Part shown: one piece after another, positions 1 to 13,318 of the stretch
How positions within the stretch are numbered: the first letter of the stretch is position 1
Layout of the letters: the number at the start of each line of letters is the position of its first letter
Assembly: GCF_014839805.1 (NCBI RefSeq)
Contig: NC_051129.1
Location: 5,398,920 to 5,462,919, forward strand
Source of the DNA: Manduca sexta
Taxonomy: Eukaryota > Arthropoda > Insecta > Lepidoptera > Sphingidae
Length of the DNA stretch: 64,000 nucleotides
Reading direction: 5' to 3'
Position numbers and translations under genes: made by a program
The notes under the pieces: model-generated
What the model was told of the DNA's origin: nothing
Database searches by the model: none
Seen by the model: only the letters and a program-made list of their open reading frames with translations

Positions 1-1619
1 AGGAAATATACCTATCCGGTCTTTTTTGTAACTATTGGAAGGATTTATGAGGTTTAAATAATATTTGTACGTTAATGTTACTTTTTTCCATTCTTCTACG
101 ATATACGAGTTGTTTGTTGACGGTTTTTTTTACCAATGTTATAAATTTGTTTAAATAAGGGCTGATTTTCCCCTCATCGATTGATGTTCATTTGTTTATT
201 TTTTCATAATTAGGCTTACTCAATAGAGTAGATAACTTTTATCAGACGATTAAAAAATTAGTCCTAAGTGATTTAGGCACTAAAAATATAAATCAAGTTT
301 AGTATAACGTGATTGTCATTATCTTTCGATGTCTAAAGCAAATTCTACTATAAACAAGTAGGTTCTAGAAATTTCTTGATTCAGAAATTTAGATTTATGT
401 AAAGCAAAAAGATTTATGTAAAGGCCGAAAATCAGTATCACATATTGGATGGAATGACAAAGGAAACAAAACTTTATAGAATTACTTAAAAATAGACTCT
501 AGGTTTTATGCAGTATTTTCAATATCTACGTTTTTAAACTATTTATTTAGCAAAATCATATCCTTCTCTGTTACCTGTATAGTACTATTGCTCTAACAGA
601 GAATTAAATATTTAAAAGCTTGAACGCTACGCTTTTGACAGAAATGGGCCGTTTGTTGTTCAGTCCGCCTGTATCATTATTAAATGATCACTAGAAATAC
701 GTCAAAATACCGCCATCTTTAAAAACTCCTTCACTTCAAGTAAGAAGTTTTTTAGCGAGATATTATGCCTTTTTTATATAGAATATTGTATATAAAATAG
801 TTAAGAAAACTTACTCAAAATATCCGACAACGTACAGCAGCAACTTAACTCCATGCCAATAACATACAAACTGAATGGGGCTTTGGATTAATGCGGATTA
901 ATATAGGGTTAGTATTATTCATCCAAACTTTCAACTGAAGGGAAAATTTTACAATCATTAGACTAAATGAAGCTTCTAAAACTTTTCCACATAATGTTTC
1001 CATTGAGTTCGTGATGACGTTTAACTAGTAGCAAAATTAAAGTGGAGTTAAATAACGTTTTCCTGTATATGCAAGTGCCTTGTGAGCGGTCAATAGAGGT
1101 CATTATCAAACCGCTAGTCTCTCCTTCTAGTTGACCAACCGCAATGTCAAAGGCTGTCTGTACAGTCATCCTAAGTTAATATGTTAGAATTAAGTACGTC
1201 TCGTTGTTTAGAAATTTAGTCATGCATTGACATTACTTATGATTTTTTGCTCACATCATTTATACTTCATTTCGAAAAAGTATTATCTTACTTGATGCAA
1301 AAAAAGCGCACTACCCACGCCTCAAATGAATCATTTATTGTTCATAAGTTTGTAATCAAGCTTTATAACAAAGGGATTTATCGGCGCTTCAAATAGAGAG
1401 AATACTAAATACAGCAGATTCGAGAGCTCTGCATGGAAGAGTAAAACACAAAATTCTTTAATATACAAATAACTTCTATATACTGATATAATCGCAAAAG
1501 CTTAAAATTTAGTAAAATATGATATAACTTCTAAGTACCTTCTAGTAGTAGATATATTATGAATGTGATAAGATATATAACAGAAATATAATAGAAACAT
1601 AGGAATGAAGCTAGTTTTC
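1..1619. other. AT-rich region, no gene recognised
   Basis: No ORF here shows convincing coding character or recognisable homology. A 68-codon minus-strand ORF at 963-1169 has no supporting splice context. This may be intron or intergenic DNA of a gene lying to the left, but nothing in the sequence settles it. Confidence 0.5.
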
Positions 1620-1762
1620 AATTTTTATCGCGATTTTTAGTACTTTAATTTTCTTCCTGCGTTTCGAAGACTGCAGCCTTCATGGTCACGGAGCGGACTG
1701 AGGTGCTCGTCGTCCGAAAACTCAAAGTTGAATAAAAATACAAAAAATCGCGACAAAATCGA
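1620..1762. mobile_element. MITE-like element with TTTTTATCGCGATTTTT-type inverted ends
   Basis: The element is flanked by imperfect inverted ends, TTTTTATCGCGATTTTTA at 1622-1639 and AAAAAATCGCGACAAAAT at 1742-1759. Its core holds CGTTTCGAAGACTGCAGCC followed by TTCATGGTCACGG. A second copy of the same core (CGTTTCGAAGAC, then GCCTTCATGG) occurs at 57238-57270, so this is an interspersed family. From memory this core is common in lepidopteran genomes. It carries no coding capacity, and I cannot assign the superfamily or see a clear target duplication. Confidence 0.6.
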
Positions 1763-2133
1763 CAAACTAGTTTTATTTCGATGTCTAACATTCACGTAAA
1801 CATAAGAAAATATTATACCTTCATAAGAAACATTTTCATAAATATATGTGGATTCAATTGAAATGTAAGTATTATAACATAGTAAAACCGCAGTAATTTT
1901 ATTAAATGCGCAAAACAAGAGTCACTATCAGCATAGCTTCTTAATAAGTGTGCTTATTTTTATTAAATTAATACGTTTTCACATATTGTTTCCAATAAAC
2001 TACAATTATTTCATTGTGGTTTCAGTGATAAAAGTAATTAATATTCAATTAAATGAATATGTTCTCATAAATATTCCTAAAACCACTTGAGTAACTTATC
2101 GTAGCTTATCCTTTCATAATTAACATACATTAT
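1763..2133. other. AT-rich spacer, nothing recognised
   Basis: No gene, repeat end or structured element could be recognised in this stretch. Confidence 0.5.
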
Positions 2134-2424
2134 GTATTTCTCAGCCCCGGATCTAGGGGGGGGGCGGGGCAAGCCAGGGCCCGTGCCCCGGGCGGCGAAT
2201 TTAGAGAGCGACAAATTCAAACTAGCCAGACGAATACACATCTCATCATTAACGCAAATTTGACTACTGAGACATCCAGTATATAACACACATAAATTAT
2301 TACCCGCGGGGCGCGAAATGATGATGATGATGATGACAAAAGTAAAAATATAGGTGGTTGGGGGCGGCATTATCCAGATTTTGCCCCGCCTTCAAAAAAT
2401 TCAAGATCCGGGGCTGGTATTTCT
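2134..2424. mobile_element. Non-autonomous hAT-type element (MITE) with TIRs and 8-bp TSD
   Basis: A 275-bp element at 2142-2416 begins with CAGCCCCGGATCT and ends with the exact reverse complement AGATCCGGGGCTG. It is flanked on both sides by the 8-bp direct duplication GTATTTCT (2134-2141 and 2417-2424). CAG...CTG termini with an 8-bp target duplication are diagnostic of the hAT superfamily. The interior is GC-rich at the left end, contains a short ATG triplet microsatellite near 2319-2336, and has no transposase coding sequence. It would depend on an autonomous hAT for movement. Intact termini and matching duplications suggest a fairly recent insertion. Confidence 0.88.
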
Positions 2425-2608
2425 ATTGGTATATATATGTATTAAATTGAACAATTGTTTGCTTCAACGTCTATTGCTTGTAGTGTTGGGTTGTATAAAG
2501 CAAAAGACGTTTTAAATTAAAATTATTATAGAATCCAATTTTCAAAGATAATATTAATATTCCATTACAATTAAAGCAAAAAATAATCCCAATTATATTC
2601 CATTGTAG

Positions 2609-2766
2609 CTAACTGTGGTGAAATTTTCCAAAAGAGAACCCGACACAACATATAAGTACTAATATGCATAAATGCGATCTGCAAATAGCTCTTATCATAA
2701 ATAAATTTTACGTAAAAGGAAACCGGTACGGTTCGGGCTATATGGACCTTTCGCCAGTGGTAGCTA
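2609..2766 (+). repeat. Interspersed repeat, copy A (partner at 58665-58822)
   Basis: About 150 bp here aligns in the same orientation with 58665-58822. Shared landmarks, in order, are GAACCCGACA, GTACT, ATACATAAAT/ATGCATAAAT, TCTGCAAAT, and GGACC(C)TTCGCC near the right end. The copies are diverged by substitutions and small indels. No tRNA head, inverted ends or ORF are visible, so the class is unknown. Confidence 0.6.
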
Positions 2767-4440
2767 ATAGAATTTAAATATAGACAAATAAAAACATATT
2801 ATGTGTACTAAAATATTCAATCCGACAAAGCAAATTTTAATTATATATAATAAAAATATTAGATAAAGGACTCCTGATATTACCTTTATTGTAAGGTCTA
2901 TGTAAATCGGATTAAAGTGGTTTAGGCGGGAACAAAATTTAATTCATACATAAACCAAATTATCCGTCTCTTATCTACCGAAAACAAAGTATTAATATCA
3001 TATAGAAGTAATGGGGTTCATTTGCATAAATGTGACAAAACAAATATTAGATCTGTAAATTTCTATTAGCTATGTTTTTGCCATTCTATGACTTAAAGAA
3101 CCTCCACACTAAAAGGTTCTTTATCTTAAAATAATATAACAAAAAGAATATCTTTACCTATTTTTTATTTTACGCGTGCTTGTAAAACAAAATGCTTATG
3201 AGAGCCTCAGAGAAGAAGATGCAAAATTATATTCACTGAACTTTAATATGAATTAGTTTTATTATAAGAAGTGATTAAAGATTTCTGAAAAGCTGAATGA
3301 CTGTTCCGAATTGTGATTCAAATGTAAAGCAATTGTTGGAGAAATGCCAATGTTACTCAACAAATAGTGAGTGTAAACGAAACCATTGAATTGTTTTTAA
3401 TATGTCATCAGACTTCCAAGAAACAGTTTTATTTTAAATAACTACGTAAGTAAGTATGCGGATAGCTTTCCACGGAAATACTGTAGATATAACAAAATAG
3501 GTAACAAAACTTTACTATAGCTTGTTTTTTTAAAAAAATAATTGCATTAAGTATATAGCTTTTTTTTTAATTTTTTTTTTTACATTAAGTATATATTTTG
3601 TGCTCGATTAATATTATTTGTTCCCTAATTTTCAAACGCTAGCCTCGTGCGAGAATTCTTTTAACTCAAAACCTCGTGGAATCGCTCAGCATTCTAAACA
3701 TCAAATACCAATTAAAAAATATATCGATTCTGTTGCATATTACATTCAATGGTTATTTATAGGTAAAAATAACTTCACAAAGTATATTCCGTATCCATAT
3801 TACCGATTCCAGCGATACCTATCAGGAACTGTAAGGAATTTTCCGTCCCAGAAAAAATACTTCAAAAAATTTTGCGACTAAACAAACATTTGCTTCATGC
3901 GGAATCGCACCTCCGTCGCCATCTCATTGTTGGACTACATACATCTACTACTACTACTAACTACACTAGCAGCTGGCGCATTGTCTACTAGTACATGGTG
4001 ACTGTCAGCCAACATCGATATGATTTAATTAGATTAATTGATAATAGAAATCATCATTAATTAACCTACTATATAAATTCTACTAAATACTATTTATAGT
4101 AATGCGTAATATTTTGTAGGTCATATTACCATTACAATAATGAAATAAGTAAATAATGTTATTGAAACGGTTATACACACTAACAAGTCTGTGTTATATT
4201 AAGAAACTTAAATTTTTGTGTAATTAGGTGCGCCGTTTTTTTTGTCTACGCTTTCCGTCAATATTACCAAGGACTATGAAAAATAAATCCTTCGTGAAAT
4301 CTTCTACAATATTACTAATATCATTAATCAATTAGATATCACATAAACCTATCCTCCATTTCTCGTTGTGATCGATTATTATTATTATTTTTCACCGATA
4401 TCTGTTGCAGCGCTGACATATATGTATGTAAAAAAATATA
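2767..4440. other. AT-rich region, no gene recognised
   Basis: Short chance ORFs only. There are small simple-sequence patches such as a CTA triplet run near 3945-3960 and an ATT run near 4376-4388. If a minus-strand transcript starts at the island near 4.6-4.9 kb, this would be its first intron, but that is inference. Confidence 0.45.
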
Positions 4441-4446
4441 AATTAC

Positions 4447-4900
4447 CTGTTTTCTTACAATCGGGACAATCAGATCACATCTCCCGCAGTCTGCTTTGGT
4501 GTAGGGAATATCTAGCACTGCACGGAATCTATCAGAAGGCAAATTGCATTCGTCAATATTGCAACCGTTTCTTTGTTTATACACTTGTTGAAACGTGCTG
4601 TTGTGTGTGTGGTGGGTGTTGTATTGAGGATGGCCGGGGATCTTCGGCGCGCGCCGCCCGCCCTGCGCGGCCTCGTCCGGAAAAACAACACTATTCAGCG
4701 CAGTGCATGCGCGGACACGCCGCCAGTGCTAATATTAGCGGACGAATTTTCGCGAGACCTGCGCGCGCGAGCTCCTAGCCTCCGACTACGTGTGGTCGGG
4801 AGCCAGTGGTGAGTGGTAACTGCCGCCCGGACACCAGCGCGCTACCAGCAGCACCAGCGCGCATGCGTCGCGCCACCGGCAACAAACGCTCCTGTAACCA
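4447..4900. promoter_or_regulatory. GC-rich, CpG-rich promoter-like island with potential donors on both strands
   Basis: A sharply GC-rich patch (about 4625-4900) stands out from AT-rich flanks. On the plus strand a donor-like AGTG|GTGAGTGG occurs at about 4808. On the minus strand a donor-like CAG|GTAATT falls at 4447/4446, preceded by about 45 codons open in one frame (4448-4584) but lacking an ATG. This fits a promoter with a first, possibly untranslated, exon in one or both directions. No transcript start motif is decisive. It could instead be an unrelated GC-rich island. The nearest recognised plus gene, TSSC4, lies 4.3 kb away and has its own upstream region. Confidence 0.35.
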
Positions 4901-5601
4901 AGGCAGTATTGAACCTTCTCGGAACTACCGTACATACGCTGTATAGAGAATGTTTACTGGAAGAATATTAACTTGAGTTCACTAGCAAAGTACTATAGAT
5001 GTGCCTACATAGGTTTCTATAGATATAAATCAGCGCAGTCGATGTGTACACGTGCCGCTGCAGTAACATAATTTATTTAAGTTAGTTACGTTTAAATTAA
5101 GTTGGCGCGTGCCGTCGAGGAAGTCGTGTTTTAGTTAATAAAATTTCCCTAGGGTCATGATTTTATTGCGAAGCTATACGGCATAAGTTCAAGAACATGT
5201 TTAAAACTAAAGGATAGTAAATTGTACACCTATTTAATTTAATGTCTAGCAAAATGATTGGCAGTTACCTAAGAGAATTTTCTTGTACCTACCTACTGCG
5301 GTTAAGGTAGCCGTCCTAAATTATTCACCCGTATTTTGTCAAAATAAATTTCCATGGTATATTAATATCATACTTTTAAATGGGACGTAAGAAGCTAAGA
5401 ATTTTATAATGTAGACTTAAGTAGCGTTTGACCTTCTAAGGGCAAAAATCAGTACAAATCACGTTTCACATTGCGAGCGGTCGATGGTTAAAATCCTAGG
5501 TCTAACCTTAAGATTATGCTACGCTTTTACAACCATATCATATGACCTTTTTGAATCTTTCATTTATTATACAACTTTAACCCTGAACAACAATATTTCA
5601 A
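4901..5601. other. AT-rich spacer, nothing recognised
   Basis: No coding region or repeat was recognised. An AATAAA-containing stretch occurs near 5138 but no transcript ends there by other evidence. Confidence 0.4.
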
Positions 5602-5872
5602 ACCTCCTCTACTACTGAGAGGTATTAGGCCTTAGTCCACCTCGCTGGCCTAGTGCGGATTGATAGACTTCACACACCTTCGAAATTCCTATAGAAAACT
5701 CCTCAAGTATACAGGTTTCCTCACAATGTTTTCCTTCACCGATAAAACAAGCGATAATTCACAAAGAATACACACATAATTCTTTAGAAAAGTCAGAGGT
5801 GTGTGCTTTTGGGATTGAACCTGCGAACATTCGTCTCGACAGTCCGTTCCACAACCGACTAGGCTATCGCCA
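5602..5872 (-). mobile_element. tRNA-derived lepidopteran SINE, 3'-truncated copy
   Basis: In reverse orientation this matches, nearly end to end, the SINE at 40069-40398. From the right it shows the tRNA-like head (GGCGATAGCCTAGTCGG on the minus strand), then a box B-like stretch (GGTTCAATCCC). The conserved body follows, with CACACACCTCTGAC, GTGTGTATTC and a TGAGGAAACCTG block. It breaks off inside the CTCTCAGTAGTAGAGGAGG segment near 5602, so the 3' tail is missing. The family resembles SINEs known from butterflies and moths. It has no coding capacity. Confidence 0.85.
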
Positions 5873-8015
5873 ATTTCTTAATATTAAAAAAAAAACTAAA
5901 AATGTAATTTTGTAAGATTGGTAAGTAAATAAAAATATAGTAGTAGTCTGCCCTTGGAATTTCACATGTACTATATAGGTAGTCCATTCCAGACCATTCA
6001 CAAAACCATGGAAAATATTCTGTTATTATGTTTTTAGTAAATTGAATTTTAACAACGTATCAGTTGTTTGAGCAGTGAGCACGTAAGTCAATCATTTGCG
6101 TGCGCGCATATCGGTTCTGACTCACTCACAATTTACAATAACAACATAGTAAACCGTACTCCACCGTACTATATTGTTCACGTCGAGGTCCTAATCTCAA
6201 AGCTTATTAGTTCATTTATTTTTTCTATTTTACAACATTCTATAAATGTACCGAATAAATAACATCGGCCGTCAAATATTTCCGGTAAGTACCGTTCGTA
6301 TTATTAAGGTCTTTCCGGAATTTAGATTGGAAAGGTTAGTTATAGTTTAAGCAATAAACAAAAAACAATTAGTACTATAGTTGAATGAATACTTATTAAT
6401 CATTTCATGATAAATATAATCGACACGCGTGGTTTATTTCTTTGGTAACTAATATCCTTTAAGATTGATCACGGTTATCTACGATACGTCATTGTCATGA
6501 AAAGGATTTTGCTGAAACCTCTTCTGAGTCCGAAATAAATAGCTTATTTAACGAAAGGTTACCAATAGAAAAACAGTATAAGAATAATTACTTTTTATAC
6601 AAAACAGTATAAGAAAAATGATTTCTTATATTTAAGCGATTGTTAGACATTAAAATTACACTATTTTTCGGATTTTATCGCGGTTTTAATTATGAAGTTT
6701 AGAGAATTCGGTTTCCTTCGTTTTTTTTGACCCCGCTGCTTGCGAATCTTTCTAATATTGTTGCGCACCGTACTTATGATTATAAAATGGTATGATAATA
6801 ATTAAGTACTACAAGTTGAAACTGAGAAAGAAAATGCCGGTACATGGGTACTATTATAAATTTCTTAGACCCTTTGTTATTCTAATTATGCAACTTGCCT
6901 ACCACAGATACATCTTTTTCCATGTAGAGTTATTCTCTGGCGACGATGGCACAAAAATAAGACACGCATTTTTACATTCGCTTTAGAACAGTACCTATAA
7001 TAACCATATCTATTCGTATTCATGATCATACATCTTCAGAAAGCAAGTAATCGGATATTTATGTTCTAAGCGCATTGGTCAACTGTTTGATCTTTGGCCT
7101 TACTATGTGTTTAGATACATATTATACTGATAAAACAATGGGGCTATCTAATCAGCGAATTAAAAAGCAAATAGCTTAACTTCGAACGCCTAAGTAGTTT
7201 ATTTATTCAGTAGCTACGCGATAGGCTCTTGTTTACGTATGTGATGTCTACTCGACTTGCCTACCTATATAATGAAAAAATCGGCCGCAACGATTTCGAT
7301 CGATGATGAACCATAACGTACCGGTTATTACGACCAAATAGTTAGATCTAAACAAGCCGCATATGATATACCGGATAAACCAACCAAAATTGACAGAATT
7401 TATAGTTATCGTCGGCCGAAATATTGTTTTATTCTTATTATAATGGAAGATGCCATAACGACATAGAAAGGATGTATTACTACTTTTTTTCTTAAAAGAG
7501 TAGAAAAAAATCTTAACTAGTAATTATTAGCTTAGCTTGGTATTGCATGTTTAGACTATGCATGCTGGACGCGCCTTAGGTATTCGAGCGCCCCGAGTGG
7601 AATATATTTAGCACCTCTTTTTTCTGGACAAATATATACGTATAAGAGAAAAAAATATGGTAAGTATATGAGCGTGACGATCCCCTAGAGCCTTTGACAT
7701 CTTCCATAGGATCAGACGCCTTAGTCAACCCCCCGCGCGCTCCACGGGTCAGACGTCCTCAGACCTGTGGCGCCCAAAGCGACTGGACCGTATTAAATTG
7801 AATAAAACGTAAAATTCAAGATCCGAAAAAGCAAAAAAAAGAATTCCTTAAGCGTGACTATGGGGGACTTGGAAAACAGTATGCCTCATCTACTCCAGAC
7901 TTGTGTGGACGTCACCACTGGGGAACTTTATCTTATCGAGCACAAACCTCCCCTGGAAAATAACTCTTAGCTACTACCATAGAAGATTCAATGACTTTGT
8001 AAATAGTGAAAAAAG
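5873..8015. other. AT-rich region, no gene recognised
   Basis: No gene was recognised. A TTTTATCGCGGTTTT stretch at 6673-6687 resembles the inverted ends of the element at 1620-1762 and may be a remnant of that family. A moderately GC-rich patch at 7560-7790 has no recognisable content. Confidence 0.45.
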
Positions 8016-8788
8016 ATTTATGAAAATATCGTCGTTGTAGGTGGAGAACTAAATAACTCGGATTTTGGCCATTTTGTACTTTCATCACTTTTGTGTTGCC
8101 CAAAACATGGCGCATATTTTGGCCTAACAAGTATTTCATTATCTTATCCCGTTTCGAAATTATAACTTTTTTTATGTTAAAAGTGGAGAAATAAACATAT
8201 TCAAATAATATATATTTTGTTGTAGAAAAAGTAAATAATTAAATAATAAAATCAATAAACTGCGACTTATAATCTGTTAGTAAAGAAATTAACTAAAATG
8301 AGTTGTTTAATTCTTCCTCGAGTCTATTGTTTGTAAACAAAATTAATCAAGTGTGTAGAAGAACTAAACAACTTGATTTGTTTAATTTAGACATTGAAGA
8401 TTCTAATGGTATTCACTTTAATAAATTCTATAATTGTAATTATTTAACCTTATAATTACTTTACCATATGGTTTCTAGTGTGGCAAAACTAAATAACTAT
8501 ACGAGTTATTTAGTTTATTTCAGCAAACTTACAAAACATTGTTGTGGCAGAATTAAATAAGACGTTTTTATTTTTTTATATTTTTATTCTTCAGGTCAGA
8601 GTTTTTTTTGTTAATGCATAATATAATAGATAATAAGACCCAAGATATATAAAAATACCGACAGTAAAATTATTTATAGTTTTTTAGTAATGCTTAAAAA
8701 TAACGAAAAAAACCGTTAATTGCGTTTATCTCGAAACTAGAAATTTTGAGTTATTTAGTTCTCACCTACAGCGACGATATCATAAAAC
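8016..8788. mobile_element. Foldback/TIR element built from repeats of an ACTAAATAACT motif
   Basis: The outer arms are inverted: ATATCGTCGTTGTAGGTG, then AGAACTAAATAACTC at 8026-8059, mirrors GAGTTATTTAGTTCT, then CACCTACAGCGACGATAT at 8748-8780, with one mismatch and one indel. Inside lies a perfect 13-bp hairpin, AAACTAAATAACT at 8486-8498 and AGTTATTTAGTTT at 8504-8516. Further variants of GAACTAAAYAAC sit near 8357 and 8553, and an inverted copy near 8300. Several are preceded by GTGG. There is no ORF of note. The structure suggests a non-autonomous TIR or foldback transposon. No target duplication is certain. It ends about 330 bp upstream of the TSSC4 start codon. Confidence 0.72.
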
Positions 8789-9120
8789 AATAAACAAATG
8801 TCAATAATTAATTTATGAACTGGCAGTATGGTCTTTGACCTTAGATGGGTCCAGTTTGACCTTAGATAGGCAGTATGGTCGTAAGACTATAGCCTGTCCT
8901 CTAAGGAAGAAGGAAAAAAAAATGGAAAGAATAAAAAAAAACAAACGTCAAACTGCAGACGTCAATCAATGTTGACATCAGACTGAAAACAAAATAGACC
9001 AGAAATAAGAGTTGAGAATATTGTGGTTAATATATTATAATTAATTATATTTCTAATTATTCCATTTGCTTACACCTTATACTAACTATAAATCCAAAGG
9101 CCACAATTTACGTCACAAAT
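8789..9120 (+). promoter_or_regulatory. TSSC4 upstream region / 5' UTR
   Basis: This 330-bp stretch between the foldback element and the TSSC4 ATG must hold its promoter and leader if the gene is unspliced at its 5' end. Small direct repeats are visible (GGCAGTATGGTC at 8822 and 8870, TTGACCTTAGAT twice between 8836 and 8867). No TATA box at a convincing distance or other core element stands out. Confidence 0.35.
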
Positions 9121-9744
9121 ATGTCAACATTTGAAGAGCGACGAAAATCTTTATTCAATCATTTGAAGGATGCAGAAGATCAATATTCTTTATCACATAA
9201 AAACAAAGTTGTACAACCACAAGCTGATTATGGCACTATCGACAGATATACATACAGAAAATTGAAACATGAAATGAAACAATTTCGTGGGCGAGAGAGT
9301 ATTTTCAAGCGACCAGAGGCTAACATCAGGGAGTGTTTACGGGCTAAGACTATACCAGATCACATAAAAAATCCACAAAAATGGGTTTATTATAATCTCT
9401 CAGATGTAACTCCAGAACAGATGTCAGATGCTACAAATACCGCAACAGCCCTTGCATTAATAAAAAAGTTGGAGGAAAAGGCAGAGGAGCATTCAAAAAT
9501 AGAACATGACACAGAAGATGTATTCAAGAAGCCTACATTTCACTTCTCTTCGTCAATTAAAAAGGACACTGAAGATGAAAAGGCAGTTTTCAAGTCAGGG
9601 AAAGTTATAATGCCTGAATACGTTGTAGGAGTCACAAAAAAGAAAGAAAAGAAGAATCTTCCCAAAAAAGAACCAAAAGCAAGCCAGGAGCCAGTACATA
9701 AAAATGGACTGAAATTGGATCATCTTTATGATGATGAAGAATAG
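9121..9744 (+). CDS. TSSC4: TSSC4 homologue, U5 snRNP assembly factor
   Basis: A single-exon ORF of 207 codons matches the TSSC4 family in motif order. The N-terminus (STFEERRKSLFNHL) parallels the vertebrate STFSQRSRDIFDCL segment. A central FKRP (about residues 61-64) is followed by the family core IPDHIKNPQKWVYYNLSDV (about 78-96) and then NTATALALIKKLEE. A later segment (FKSGKVIMPEYVVGV) matches a second conserved patch. TSSC4 is known as a nuclear chaperone-like factor in assembly of U5 snRNP and the tri-snRNP, acting with PRPF8/PRPF19. The protein is shorter than human TSSC4 (about 330 residues), mainly lacking long linkers. The C-terminus is Lys-rich then acidic (YDDEE). The start is the first ATG, and no upstream in-frame alternative is needed. 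It converges with NAA10. Confidence 0.88.
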   Translation: MSTFEERRKSLFNHLKDAEDQYSLSHKNKVVQPQADYGTIDRYTYRKLKHEMKQFRGRESIFKRPEANIRECLRAKTIPDHIKNPQKWVYYNLSDVTPEQMSDATNTATALALIKKLEEKAEEHSKIEHDTEDVFKKPTFHFSSSIKKDTEDEKAVFKSGKVIMPEYVVGVTKKKEKKNLPKKEPKASQEPVHKNGLKLDHLYDDEE

Positions 9745-9765
9745 TTTTTAATGAATTATGAAATT

Positions 9766-9771
9766 AATAAA
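9766..9771 (+). terminator. Polyadenylation signal of TSSC4
   Basis: A canonical AATAAA lies 22 bp after the TSSC4 stop codon on the same strand, implying a very short 3' UTR. Confidence 0.7.
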
Positions 9772-9784
9772 AAGCTCTAAGTTT

Positions 9785-11002
9785 ATTATAGTTATATCTT
9801 TGTACGTATTGGTTTTATTTTTCACAAATGCATCTACTAATGTGTTTGCTACTGCAAGGAGTCATATATTGCAATACCTATAAAAATCCTATGCAAAGAT
9901 AACCTGAATAAATGGCTTCATCAATAGGAAGCCTTTTATTTTTTTTTTCACCACCATCCTAATAGTAGTTAATCCAGATAGTTTTACTAACTACCCTAGT
10001 AATGATGAATGGGGGACCGGCCTATGCTTGATTTTGTACATTATTCTATTTGTAATGGTTAATAACACTCCTGCGAAAACTGCATAAAAATTGGTTAAAA
10101 AATGAGAGAGTAATTCATATTTAAAATATTGTAATGTGCAGAAGTGGGCGCGATGTAGGGATATGGCTTCATCTCTCCTTCGCAGGCGTCGTAATTCCCG
10201 ATGACGTTACATTTGGATATTTCGTCTCTTTTCTGTTTATTGTTAATTACCCCTTCCACTGAAATTCAAAGGCTTATAACTTGTTGACTTTTTACTGGAT
10301 TTTAATAATCCCTTCTGTGACATAATTTATATTATATAAATATTTGATAGTAGTAAAGAACAAAAATGAGTCCGGTACCCTATTGAAGCTTGGTTATGTA
10401 CAATAATGATGTGTGACTCAGCCAAACCACCAGCATGGCATCTGCTGACATGTAATTATTTTCCCAGAATGAAAACTAGCTTATAACAATAAAAAGTCAT
10501 GCCCATGCATAATTAGTGAAATTATTTTCAAAATTGGTGCAGTACTTCCAGAGATTAGCCTCTACCACTGTACAAACTCAAACTTTTCCTCTTTGTATTA
10601 GTAGAGATGTATGGATTATATATATATTTTTTATATGCATATCTACAGAACATAACTTTGACTATATATATAAATTGTCTTGTGATTGCAATATACATAA
10701 TATATAAATACACAATATGTCCACATTATTATCAATTATTATAATTTGTCACAGAAAGAAATTACTTTTTTGTATAATTTATAAAAGAAAATCTGTTGTT
10801 CAAAAATATCTTTAAGTCTGTAATTGTTTTTTATAAAAATATCTTTAAGACTAATCATACTGCTGGACTTTACAAATATATATTATAGCTATAATAATTT
10901 TAGAAGATACCAATTTTTTGTATAACTACACAATATTACAATGATTGTAAATTCATTTTAAGAAAGGATAAGAAAACAAAAAAAATCACTATAATTAAGT
11001 GC
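9785..11002. other. AT-rich convergent intergenic region between TSSC4 and NAA10
   Basis: No gene was recognised in this 1.2-kb stretch between two gene 3' ends. It contains poly-T and AT-rich runs, and the direct repeat AAAATATCTTTAAG (10803-10816 and 10837-10850). Nothing indicates a third transcript. Confidence 0.5.
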
Positions 11003-11008
11003 TTTATT
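11003..11008 (-). terminator. Polyadenylation signal of NAA10
   Basis: TTTATT on the plus strand reads AATAAA on the minus strand, 15 bp beyond the NAA10 stop codon. Confidence 0.6.
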
Positions 11009-11022
11009 TACATATACATAGT

Positions 11023-13318
<2,296 letters not shown>

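Noticed and set aside
963..1169. 68-codon minus ORF with fairly balanced codon use
   Set aside because: No homology recognised and no splice signals that link it to another exon.
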